Shown piece by piece: positions 15,088 through 21,193 of a stretch of 21,193 nt of DNA (positions within the stretch are counted from its first letter, which is position 1; every line of letters begins with the position of its first letter). The notes beneath the pieces were generated by a model. The model searched no databases. It saw nothing but the letters and a program-made list of their open reading frames with translations, and was not told where the DNA came from. Both the position numbers and the translations under genes were made by a program. The stretch is from Oscillospiraceae bacterium (GTDB taxonomy: Bacteria > Bacillota > Clostridia > Oscillospirales > Oscillospiraceae), in assembly GCA_020025345.1 (NCBI GenBank), contig JAHHSH010000030.1:1-21193 (forward strand). Reading direction: 5' to 3'.

Positions 15088-16431
15088 GTGTTGAAAGAAC
15101 GCGAACGATTGGGGTCCCGGCTGGGCTTTATTCTGCTCAGCGCCGGCTGTGCGATTGGCTGTGGTAATGTGTGGAAGTTTCCGTGGATGGCCGGACAGTA
15201 TGGCGGCGGCGGATTTGTACTGGTGTATGTGATCTTCCTGATTTTGCTGGGCCTTCCCGTAATGGTGATGGAGTTTGCACTGGGCCGCGCGGCACAGGCA
15301 AGCCCGGTGCGGATGTATCAAAAGCTGGAAAAGCCGGGACAGAAGTGGCATATTCACGGCTATTTTGGACTTTTAGGAAATATTTGCCTCATGGCCTTCT
15401 ATACCACGGTGGCCGGTTGGCTGTTATATTATTTTGTTAAGTTTGCGTCCGGAAGCAGTGGTAATCTGGGCTTTGTTCCTATGATCACCAATCCCGGTAT
15501 TAATCTGGGCTATATGGCGGTCATCGTTGTGGTGGGCTTTATCGTGGTCAGCTTTCAGCTGCAGGGCGGCCTGGAGCGTGTGACCAAGGTGATGATGATC
15601 ACCCTGTTGCTGCTGATGATTGCCCTTGCAATCCATAGCATGACACTGCCCGGCGCTGCCGAGGGCTTGAAGTTCTATCTGCTGCCAGATTTCTCCAAGA
15701 TCACCCCCTCTGTGGTGGTGGCGGCGATGAATCAGGCGTTCTTCACCCTGAGCCTTGGCATCGGGTCTATGGCGATTTTCGGCAGCTATGTGGATAAGGA
15801 ACACACGCTGCTGAGTGAGTCTGTCAACGTGGTGGTGCTGGATACCTTCGTGGCCGTGATGGCGGGACTCATCATTTTCCCCGCCTGCGCTACCTATAAT
15901 GTGGAAGTTACTTCCGGCCCTCCGCTGCTGTTTGACGCCATGGCGTCCGTGTTCAACAACATGGCCGGCGGCCGCCTGTGGGGCAGCATCTTCTTCCTGT
16001 TCATGGTGTTTGCAGCCTTCACCACGGTGCTGGCTGTTTTTGAGACGATTCTGGCCTGCATCCGTGAGATGACCGGCTGGAGCCGTCGTAAGGGCTGTGT
16101 GGTCTGCGGCATCGTGATTCTGGCTCTGGGTACGACCACAGCACTGGGCTACAGTGTGTTCTCCGGCTTCCAGCCCTTTGCACCCGGTTCTGCATGGCTG
16201 GATCTCTGGGACTTCATCGTCAGCACCAACCTGCTGCCGCTGGGCTCCATGGTCGTTGCCGTGTTCTGCTGCAACAAGTTCGGCTGGGGCTGGGACAATC
16301 TGCTGCTGGAGGCCAATACCGGTAAGGGATTAAAGGTGAAAGCGTGGATGCGTCCCCTCTTTAACTACATTGTCCCGCTGGCCATTATCTTCATCTATGT
16401 GGTGGGGCTGATCAACTTCCAGTGGAAGTAA
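15088..16431 (+). CDS. Neurotransmitter:sodium symporter family transporter
   Basis: Sodium-coupled amino acid (or related amine) transporter of the NSS/SNF family, about 447 residues, in the cell membrane. RLGFILLSAGCAIGCGNVWKF at the N-terminus is the unwound TM1 with the sodium and substrate site (LeuT has GNLWRFPY there). Eleven hydrophobic helices can be traced, as in MhsT-like bacterial members that lack TM12. TM6 contains FFTLSLGIGSM, the matching unwound segment. The substrate cannot be inferred. AAAGGAGG at 15075-15082 lies 5 bases before GTG 15088 and 8 before TTG 15091, so the start is one of these two. It has its own promoter and terminator. Confidence 0.93.
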   Translation: MLKERERLGSRLGFILLSAGCAIGCGNVWKFPWMAGQYGGGGFVLVYVIFLILLGLPVMVMEFALGRAAQASPVRMYQKLEKPGQKWHIHGYFGLLGNICLMAFYTTVAGWLLYYFVKFASGSSGNLGFVPMITNPGINLGYMAVIVVVGFIVVSFQLQGGLERVTKVMMITLLLLMIALAIHSMTLPGAAEGLKFYLLPDFSKITPSVVVAAMNQAFFTLSLGIGSMAIFGSYVDKEHTLLSESVNVVVLDTFVAVMAGLIIFPACATYNVEVTSGPPLLFDAMASVFNNMAGGRLWGSIFFLFMVFAAFTTVLAVFETILACIREMTGWSRRKGCVVCGIVILALGTTTALGYSVFSGFQPFAPGSAWLDLWDFIVSTNLLPLGSMVVAVFCCNKFGWGWDNLLLEANTGKGLKVKAWMRPLFNYIVPLAIIFIYVVGLINFQWK

Positions 16432-16461
16432 GCGCATACGAGCAGCATACATACAGATTCC

Positions 16462-16492
16462 AAAGGGCAGCCGATGCAGCGGCTGCCCTTTT
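16462..16492 (+). terminator. Intrinsic terminator of the NSS transporter gene
   Basis: Perfect 12-bp stem AAAGGGCAGCCG/CGGCTGCCCTTT, 16462-16473 with 16480-16491, followed by TTCCT; a short U-tract. Confidence 0.88.
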
Positions 16493-16515
16493 CCTGCGTT
16501 GCGGGGAAAAAGTGG

Positions 16516-16544
16516 TTTACAAAAGAGAAAATGCTTTTTATAAT
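16516..16544 (+). promoter_or_regulatory. Promoter of the DUF3842 gene
   Basis: -35 TTTACA (16516-16521), 17-base spacer, consensus -10 TATAAT (16539-16544). The start of transcription is expected near 16551, giving a leader of about 48 bases. Confidence 0.82.
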
Positions 16545-16554
16545 AGTAGAAAAG

Positions 16555-16590
16555 CCCCCGCTTTTGTAGAAACGGGGAGAGAAGCGGGGG
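16555..16590 (+). promoter_or_regulatory. 5' hairpin that covers the DUF3842 ribosome site
   Basis: Perfect 9-bp stem CCCCCGCTT (16555-16563) with AAGCGGGGG (16582-16590), loop of 18 bases. The right arm is most of the ribosome site GGGGGAG (16586-16592), 6 bases before the ATG. A second, exclusive pairing CCCCG (16556-16560) with CGGGG (16573-16577) would leave the ribosome site free. No T-run follows, so it is not a terminator. Confidence 0.7.
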
Positions 16591-16598
16591 AGTAAAGC

Positions 16599-17039
16599 AT
16601 GAAAATCTTAGTGATCGACGGACAGGGCGGCGGTGTAGGAAAGCAGCTGGTGGAGGGCATCAAAAAAGCCATCCCCGGTGCGGACATTACGGCGGTGGGA
16701 ACCAATGCGCTGGCGGCGCAGGCGATGCTGAAGGCGGGCGCGCGACAGGCGGCTACCGGAGAAAATGCCGTGGTGGTGGCCTGCCGTACAGCGGAGATCA
16801 TTGCAGGCCCTGTGGGAATTGTGGTGGCGGATGCCCTGATGGGCGAGATCACGCCGAAGATGGCGGCGGCAGTGGGCAGCAGTTTGGCCTGGCGTGTACT
16901 GGTGCCCATGGATCTGTGCCGCAACTACATTGCCGGCGTGCGCAAGATCCCGGTGGCAAAGCTGATTGAGGACAGCGTGCAGCGGATCCGGGAGATCGTG
17001 GAGGGAGACGCTTGCAATGGAGACCCCTCTGTGCTATAA
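16599..17039 (+). CDS. DUF3842 family protein
   Basis: Protein of 146 residues of a conserved Clostridia family of unknown function. It begins MKILVIDGQGGGVGKQLVEGIK, with a glycine-rich GQGGGVG loop after the first strand that looks like a Rossmann-type nucleotide-binding turn, followed by alternating strands and helices (DITAVGTNALAAQAML, NAVVVACRTAEIIAGPVGIV, MGEITPKMAAAVG). No catalytic residues are identifiable. The GGGGGAG ribosome site is inside a hairpin (16555-16590). The last codons overlap the -10 of the ECF operon promoter. A link to the ECF transporter is possible but rests on position only. Confidence 0.88.
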   Translation: MKILVIDGQGGGVGKQLVEGIKKAIPGADITAVGTNALAAQAMLKAGARQAATGENAVVVACRTAEIIAGPVGIVVADALMGEITPKMAAAVGSSLAWRVLVPMDLCRNYIAGVRKIPVAKLIEDSVQRIREIVEGDACNGDPSVL

Positions 17040-17040
17040 T
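17012..17040 (+). promoter_or_regulatory. Promoter of the ECF transporter operon
   Basis: -35 TTGCAA (17012-17017), 17-base spacer, consensus -10 TATAAT (17035-17040). It lies within the 3' end of the DUF3842 gene and its -10 contains that gene's stop codon. Transcription should start near 17047. Confidence 0.75.
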
Positions 17041-17046
17041 AAATGG

Positions 17047-17191
17047 CACTTGCCAGAAAGATCTGGCGTAAGGCAGCTGAAGCTGCCGTTCCCATGGCGT
17101 CATATCGTTTGTCAAGAATAGTCATGAAGGCTACCATAACCGTTTTGCGGCTATGGCAGCCTTTTTTTGCGAAAAGGAGGGGGCGTATAGG
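17047..17191 (+). promoter_or_regulatory. Structured leader with attenuator, class unknown
   Basis: About 145 bases from the predicted transcription start to ecfA1. Hairpin A is GCCAGA/TCTGGC (17052-17057/17062-17067); hairpin B is GGCAGC/GCTGCC (17072-17077/17082-17087) with tetraloop TGAA; a terminator (17127-17168) follows, then the ecfA1 ribosome site. The right arm of B, GCTGCC, can instead pair with GGCAGC (17155-17160) in the terminator, giving a candidate antiterminator. TPP, FMN, THF, preQ1 and cobalamin consensus elements were not recognised. Confidence 0.6.
17127..17168 (+). terminator. Intrinsic (conditional) terminator before ecfA1
   Basis: Sixteen-position stem with two mismatches, AAGGCT, CCATA and CCG blocks pairing with CGG, TATGG and AGCCTT, loop TTTTG, followed by T7. 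It ends only a few bases before the ecfA1 ribosome site AAAAGGAGG, leaving no room for a promoter between them, so ecfA1 mRNA must pass through it. Confidence 0.88.
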
Positions 17192-18013
17192 ATGGATATT
17201 GTGGCACGGGAAGTGACTTTTTCCTATGACTACGACCTGCCCCCGGCCCTGCAAGAGGTGACTTTTTCTGTGGAACGGGGAGAACTGGTGGCGGTCATCG
17301 GCACCAATGGCTCCGGGAAATCCACATTGGCAAAGGAATTGAACGCCCTTTTACCTCTGCAGGAGGGGGAGCTGACCGTGCTGGGCATGGATGTGGCGGA
17401 TGAGCAGTGCCACCATCAGCTGCGGCGCAACTGCGGTATGGTTTTCCAAAATCCGGACAACCAGTTCGTCTCTTCTGTGGTGGAGGAGGATGTGGCCTTC
17501 GGACTTTATAACTACGATGTGCCGGAGCAGGAAGTTGAAAAAGCGGTTCGTGGGGCGCTGGCGGCGGTGGATATGACCGACTACGCGCGGCGCGCGCCCT
17601 ACACGCTGTCCGGTGGGCAGAAGCAGCGGGTAGCGCTGGCGGGCATTATGGCGCTGGGCCCCCGCGTGGTGATCTTTGACGAAGCCACCTCTATGCTGGA
17701 CCCGGAGGGGAAGGCGGAGGTGCTGACGCACTTGAAACGGCTGCGGCAAGCAGGCGTGACCGTGCTCATGATCACCCACTTCGCCGAGGAGGCGGCACAG
17801 GCGGATCGGGTACTGGTGATGAAGGCGGGGCGGCTTTTGGCACAGGGTACGCCCCGGGAAGTGCTGACAGACAGAGAACTTTTGACGGAGGCGGGACTGC
17901 TGCCGCCTTTTGCCGTGGAGATGTATGAGCAGCTGAAGGCGCAGGGCATCGAATTGCCCCACTGTCCCTTGACGGAGGAAGAGCTGGCGGAGGAACTATG
18001 CGGATTGATGTAA
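17192..18013 (+). CDS. ecfA1: ECF transporter ATPase EcfA1
   Basis: First ATPase subunit of an energy-coupling factor vitamin transporter, 273 residues. Walker A GTNGSGKS (37-44), Q-loop with FQNPDNQFV (85-93, typical of EcfA1), signature LSGGQ (139-143), Walker B VVIFDEATSMLD (159-170) and the switch histidine in MITHFAEEA. The C-terminal extension ends near a helix (PLTEEELAEELCGL) as in EcfA proteins. A longer reading would start inside the terminator; AAAAGGAGG fixes ATG 17192. It overlaps ecfA2 by 16 bases. Confidence 0.95.
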   Translation: MDIVAREVTFSYDYDLPPALQEVTFSVERGELVAVIGTNGSGKSTLAKELNALLPLQEGELTVLGMDVADEQCHHQLRRNCGMVFQNPDNQFVSSVVEEDVAFGLYNYDVPEQEVEKAVRGALAAVDMTDYARRAPYTLSGGQKQRVALAGIMALGPRVVIFDEATSMLDPEGKAEVLTHLKRLRQAGVTVLMITHFAEEAAQADRVLVMKAGRLLAQGTPREVLTDRELLTEAGLLPPFAVEMYEQLKAQGIELPHCPLTEEELAEELCGLM

Positions 18014-18840
18014 AAGATGTGTCTTACCGATATGATGACGGAAGCTACGCTCTAAATCATGTTTCCCTCTCAGTAGAAAAGGGAGAACTGGTGGGGCTGA
18101 TGGGCCAGACGGGCAGCGGCAAGACTACTCTCATCCGCTTGATGGCGGGCTTGGAAAAAACCACCGAGGGACAGATCTGTATCGATGGGCAGGACATCTA
18201 TGCCCGCGGCGCAGATCGGACGGCGCTGCGAAAGAAAATCAGCGTTGTCTTTCAGTACCCGGAGTACCAGCTCTTTTCCAGTACCGTTAAAGAGGATGTG
18301 GGCTACGCTTTAAAGCAATTCCGCATGGATCGCCGGGAGGAGCGTGTGCAAAAAGCGCTGGAGCGAATGGGATTTTCCTATGATGCCATCAAGGATCAAT
18401 CGCCCTTTGCCCTGTCCGGCGGCGAAAAGCGCCGGGTAGCCATCGCCGGTGCGCTGGTGACGGAACCGGAATTTCTGATTTTCGATGAACCGCTGGCGGG
18501 ACTTGATCCTGTGGGCCGGGCGGATTTTCTGGAATTGCTCCGGCAACTCAAGGCGCAGGGGGTCACGATTTTGATGATCTCTCACTGCGTGGACGCCGTG
18601 GCGTCCTGCGCCGATCGAATGGTGGTGCTGCAGCGCGGGGAGAAGGCTTTCGACGGATCGCCTGCGGCACTCTTTGCAGATCCCGCGCTGGCGGAAAAGC
18701 TGCACGTTGGGAATACGGCGGCGGGAAGAACGGCGGCGCTGCTGCGGAAAAAAGGCAAGCTGGGCAGCGAGGTCATCTATACGCCATCGCAGCTGGTGAA
18801 AGCTGTGGTGGCGGCGCTGCAAGGCGGTGAGAGTGGATGA
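17998..18840 (+). CDS. ecfA2: ECF transporter ATPase EcfA2
   Basis: Second ATPase of the ECF module, 280 residues. Walker A GQTGSGKT (36-43), FQYPEYQLF (85-93) as expected for EcfA2, signature LSGGE (139-143), Walker B FLIFDEP (159-165) with AGLDP, switch histidine in MISHCVDAV. EcfA1 and EcfA2 form the heterodimer that binds the two coupling helices of EcfT. The start lies inside ecfA1 and its TGA overlaps the ecfT ATG (ATGA), so the three genes are tightly coupled. Confidence 0.95.
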   Translation: MRIDVKDVSYRYDDGSYALNHVSLSVEKGELVGLMGQTGSGKTTLIRLMAGLEKTTEGQICIDGQDIYARGADRTALRKKISVVFQYPEYQLFSSTVKEDVGYALKQFRMDRREERVQKALERMGFSYDAIKDQSPFALSGGEKRRVAIAGALVTEPEFLIFDEPLAGLDPVGRADFLELLRQLKAQGVTILMISHCVDAVASCADRMVVLQRGEKAFDGSPAALFADPALAEKLHVGNTAAGRTAALLRKKGKLGSEVIYTPSQLVKAVVAALQGGESG

Positions 18841-19628
18841 GTACCCACCGCATGGGCTATGTGGAGCGAAATTCGCCCCTCCACAGAATGGATGGCCTGA
18901 GTAAGTTGTTATTTTTGCTTCTCTTCCTCATTTCTGTGATCGTTACCCAAAGCGTAGGGGGCTTTTTGCTGCTGATTGCGGCGTTGTTACTCTGCGCTCG
19001 GCTGGGAAAGGTGTCGTGGCAGACCGTATTGGGCGGCATTTGGCAGCTGCGCTTCTTTTTCCTGCTGATTTTTCTGATGAATTTTGCGTTTTTTGATGCC
19101 GAGCACGCCTTCTTCTCGTGGTGGATCTTTACCTTCTCACGGGAGGGCTTGCTGTTCGGTGCCAAGACGGTGGTGCGGGTGCTGCTGGCGATGGCTGTGG
19201 GAAATATCTTCACCGCTGTCACTACGCCGGTAGCCATTACCGGTGCCATGGAAACGCTGCTCTATCCCCTGCAGTGGATCGGCGTGCCGGTGCGGGATGT
19301 GGCCATGATCTTAGGCGTGGCCATCCAGTTTGTGCCGCTGTTCCTCCGGGAGACCGATACCATTAAAATGGCGCAGACGGCCCGGGGAGCACCCTTTTAC
19401 AGCAGGAAGCTGTCGGAACGGGCGGGCTGCGTGCTGCCGCTGGTGCTGCCGGTGTTTTTGTCTGCCTTCAAGCGGGCGGATGAACTGGCCTGCGCGATGG
19501 AGGCGCGGGGATATGTGCGGAAAAAGGGGCGGATGCCCCTGCACCGACGGCATTTTCGAAAGGCGGATTTCCTGTGCTTGGGCGGAGGAATAGCGCTTTG
19601 TATGTTAGCAATTTTTGTGTTTAGATAA
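18837..19628 (+). CDS. ecfT: ECF transporter transmembrane protein EcfT
   Basis: Membrane scaffold that links the ATPases to the substrate-binding S component, 263 residues. The N-terminus has the family's conserved SPLHRMDG-K pattern (13-23). Hydrophobic helices cover about 22-38, 40-54, 70-86 and 105-127, with a final one at 243-262. The two coupling helices carry the diagnostic Ala-Arg-Gly motifs at 182-184 (AQTARGAP) and 223-225 (MEARGY). The ATG overlaps the ecfA2 stop. No defect was seen. Confidence 0.95.
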   Translation: MSTHRMGYVERNSPLHRMDGLSKLLFLLLFLISVIVTQSVGGFLLLIAALLLCARLGKVSWQTVLGGIWQLRFFFLLIFLMNFAFFDAEHAFFSWWIFTFSREGLLFGAKTVVRVLLAMAVGNIFTAVTTPVAITGAMETLLYPLQWIGVPVRDVAMILGVAIQFVPLFLRETDTIKMAQTARGAPFYSRKLSERAGCVLPLVLPVFLSAFKRADELACAMEARGYVRKKGRMPLHRRHFRKADFLCLGGGIALCMLAIFVFR

Positions 19629-19643
19629 AAAGGAGAAGAAAGT

Positions 19644-20195
19644 ATGATGAAACTGTCCTATGTGAAAAAGGCCATCATCACCGCGGCGTGCGTGGCGCTG
19701 TGCGTGGTGCTGCCCATGGCGTTCCACGCCATTCCTAATGCCGGCGGTATCTACTGCCCCATGCATATCCCGGTTTTGCTGTGCGGTCTGATCTGCGGCG
19801 CACCCTTTGGTTTGCTGTGCGGACTTCTGGGGCCCTTGGCCTCTGCTCTCATTACCCAGATGCCCCCGATGGCCTATTTGCCGCCCATGCTGGTGGAGCT
19901 GGCGGTCTATGGTCTGGTGGCAGGCGTGATGATGCGCTTTGTCAAGACCAAGCACCTCTACGCTGACCTCTATAGCAGTCTCGTGGCAGCTATGGTGGCA
20001 GGCCGCATCGTGGCAGGTATTGCCAAGGCGCTGATTTTCGCCCCCGGCAAGATCACGCTGGCTGCGTGGGCCGGTGCCTACTTTGTGACGGCGCTGCCCG
20101 GTATTATTATCCAGCTGGCGCTGATCCCCAGCATCGTAGTGGCGCTGGAAAAGGCCAAGCTGATCCCGGCCAGATACCCGAAAAAAAGGGGATAA
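19644..20195 (+). CDS. ECF transporter S component, substrate unknown
   Basis: Substrate-binding membrane subunit, 183 residues, with about six hydrophobic helices. The signature region is CPMHIPVLLCGLICGAPFGL, then GPLASALITQMPP and MLVELAVYGLVAG, typical of a group of unassigned ECF S components (PF12822-like). It is not recognisably BioY, ThiT or ThiW. An AAAAGGAGAAG site precedes ATG 19644 (a second ATG follows directly). It is the last gene of the ecfA1-ecfA2-ecfT-S operon and 15 bases after ecfT; this S component is probably the dedicated partner, but group II modules are often shared. Confidence 0.9.
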   Translation: MMKLSYVKKAIITAACVALCVVLPMAFHAIPNAGGIYCPMHIPVLLCGLICGAPFGLLCGLLGPLASALITQMPPMAYLPPMLVELAVYGLVAGVMMRFVKTKHLYADLYSSLVAAMVAGRIVAGIAKALIFAPGKITLAAWAGAYFVTALPGIIIQLALIPSIVVALEKAKLIPARYPKKRG

Positions 20196-20202
20196 CGAAA
20201 AC

Positions 20203-20242
20203 AAAAAGAGCCCTGCTGCCATTGGCAGCAGGACTCTTTTTT
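20203..20242 (+). terminator. Intrinsic terminator of the ECF operon (bidirectional)
   Basis: AAAAAGAG/CTCTTTTT and CCTGCTGCC/GGCAGCAGG stems separated by one C-A mismatch, loop ATT, with Ts after and As before. It also stands 12 bases past the stop of the minus-strand Sel1 gene, so it serves both. Confidence 0.93.
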
Positions 20243-20254
20243 ATAGCTGAGTTT

Positions 20255-21193
20255 TCATCGTATACGTCCGAATTGTTTGTAGGCTATGTAGCAGATAAAG
20301 CCGGACACAAGCGTCCGCAGCAAAAAGAAGGGATTATGAGCGACCAGAAGAAAAAGGGCAGCATGGAAAAGGCAGAAGATCCCTGAAAGCAGCGCAAGCG
20401 CGGAGAAAAGCAGTGTCAAAAGAAGCTGTTTTCGCCGTATGCGCTGCAGCGGTGCGGCGTCAGCGCCACCCTCGGCAGCGCGGCGTGCGTAATCTGCTGC
20501 ACGCTTCAGGTCCTTTTGACAGCCCATCCCTCTTTCAAGATAGACACTCACCGTTTTGCAGGCAGTGGGATGCCCCATATCTGCCGCCTTTTTGAACCAC
20601 TGGAAGGCTTTTTTCAAATCCTTTTCACAGCCACGGCCTGTCTCGTAGAGATAGCCCAAGTTGTTGCAGGCGATGGGGTTGTCCAGCGAGGCAGCCTTGC
20701 GGCAGAGGACAAAACCGGCGTGGACATCTGCCTCGCAGCCCAGACCACGGTCAAGGCAGAGGGAGGCGCGCACCATGGCATCGCTATTGCCCAGCTTTGA
20801 TGCTCTGCAGAAGAGCTTCAGTGCCTTGGGATAATCCTGCTCCACTTCCTCACCGATGTAGTAGAGGCTGCCCAGTGCGAAAAGGGCGTCATCATCGTTC
20901 TGTTCGGCGGAGCGTTCATAGAGTTTGATAGCAAGGGGAATGTTCTTCTCCACGCCCAAACCGGTCTGGTAGTGCCGTCCCAAGGCGTATTGCGCGGCAG
21001 CGTACTCCTGCTGGGAGGCCAGACTGTAGAGCCGTATGGCGCGGGGGAGATCTTTTTTCGTGCCTGTACCGTATTCGAAGCAGACGGCCAGTTGGAACTG
21101 GGCACGGGGATAGTTCTGCTCGGCGGCCTTTTCAAACCAGAAATAGGCCAGCTCATCGTCCTGCTCGATCCCACGGCCGGTACGATACATCCA
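20255..21193 (-). CDS. Sel1-repeat protein with C-terminal membrane region, 5' end outside the window
   Basis: Partial protein of at least 312 residues. About seven Sel1-like repeats of 36 residues can be lined up, each with the pattern (Y/E)xTGxGxxxDxxxAxxxxxxAAxxxxxxAxxxLxxxY, for example TGLGVEKNIPLAIKLYERSAE and ETGRGCEKDLKKAFQWFKKAA. They form a superhelical scaffold for protein contacts. After a basic stretch (RIRRKQ) two hydrophobic helices close the protein (LLLTLLFSALALLSGIFCLF and a following one). An ATG at 21190 exists, but the frame is open to the window edge and the repeat phase suggests the gene continues. No partner is evident; it could be a membrane-bound scaffold. Confidence 0.85.
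   Translation of the reverse strand, partial: WMYRTGRGIEQDDELAYFWFEKAAEQNYPRAQFQLAVCFEYGTGTKKDLPRAIRLYSLASQQEYAAAQYALGRHYQTGLGVEKNIPLAIKLYERSAEQNDDDALFALGSLYYIGEEVEQDYPKALKLFCRASKLGNSDAMVRASLCLDRGLGCEADVHAGFVLCRKAASLDNPIACNNLGYLYETGRGCEKDLKKAFQWFKKAADMGHPTACKTVSVYLERGMGCQKDLKRAADYARRAAEGGADAAPLQRIRRKQLLLTLLFSALALLSGIFCLFHAALFLLVAHNPFFLLRTLVSGFICYIAYKQFGRIR

Noticed and set aside
15046..15090. GTG at 15046 as the start of the NSS transporter.
   Set aside because: It lies inside the TTGACA-17-TAGAAT promoter, upstream of the predicted transcription start; the AAAGGAGG site at 15075-15082 points to 15088 or 15091.
17043..17216. A 57-codon open frame covering the whole ECF leader and running into ecfA1.
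   Set aside because: It has no ribosome site, its ATG lies upstream of the predicted transcription start, and its sequence is dictated by hairpin arms; an open frame of this length can arise by chance.

Overview
The window looks like chromosomal DNA from an anaerobic Clostridia member of the Bacillota, probably a gut Oscillospirales/Oscillospiraceae-type organism (inference). The signs are strong AGGAGG-type ribosome sites, moderately high GC, oxygen-sensitive ThiH instead of ThiO, a two-gene SufC/SufB-like Fe-S assembly operon, a group II ECF vitamin transporter, a DUF3842 protein and a YloU/FakA pair. There are 20 protein genes, all but one complete. No tRNA, rRNA, CRISPR array or insertion sequence was seen, and no gene-free stretch exceeds 300 bases.

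Layout. (1) 1-3598, plus: a leader RNA, then thiS-thiF-thiG-thiH-tenI, the anaerobic route to the thiazole half of thiamine; the last gene is a thiazole tautomerase (TenI), not thiamine-phosphate synthase. (2) 3599-3852: a multi-hairpin intergenic region with back-to-back terminators. (3) 3853-6796, minus: an AI-2E/PerM-family membrane protein with its own promoter, preceded by the sufC-sufB pair. (4) 7009-8215, plus: a cysteine-rich ferritin-like protein and an HD-domain protein. (5) 8216-8444: three terminator hairpins between convergent genes. (6) 8445-13240, minus: yloU-fakA (fatty acid kinase) and, as a separate pair, a COG2509 FAD-dependent oxidoreductase translationally coupled to a D-2-hydroxyacid dehydrogenase. 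(7) 13451-16431, plus: an HtrA-type membrane-anchored protease and an NSS-family sodium symporter, each with its own terminator. (8) 16599-20195, plus: a DUF3842 gene and a complete ECF transporter operon (ecfA1-ecfA2-ecfT-S component). (9) 20255-21193, minus: a 5'-truncated Sel1-repeat membrane protein.

How it works together: thiS/F/G/H/tenI form one pathway (sulfur carrier, its adenylylase, thiazole synthase, tyrosine lyase, tautomerase), and ThiH needs an Fe-S cluster that SufBC could supply. The ECF operon imports a vitamin-like compound whose identity is not evident from the S component.

The most interesting signals are regulatory RNA. The ECF operon has its promoter inside the end of the DUF3842 gene, a ~145-nt structured leader, and an intrinsic terminator ending only a few bases before the ecfA1 ribosome site, so expression must depend on read-through. 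The DUF3842 mRNA appears to start with a perfect 9-bp hairpin that buries its own ribosome site, with a competing alternative hairpin. The thi operon leader shows no TPP riboswitch in the visible part and weakly resembles the 3' end of a cobalamin riboswitch. A 12-bp perfect inverted repeat lies between the divergent COG2509 and HtrA genes.
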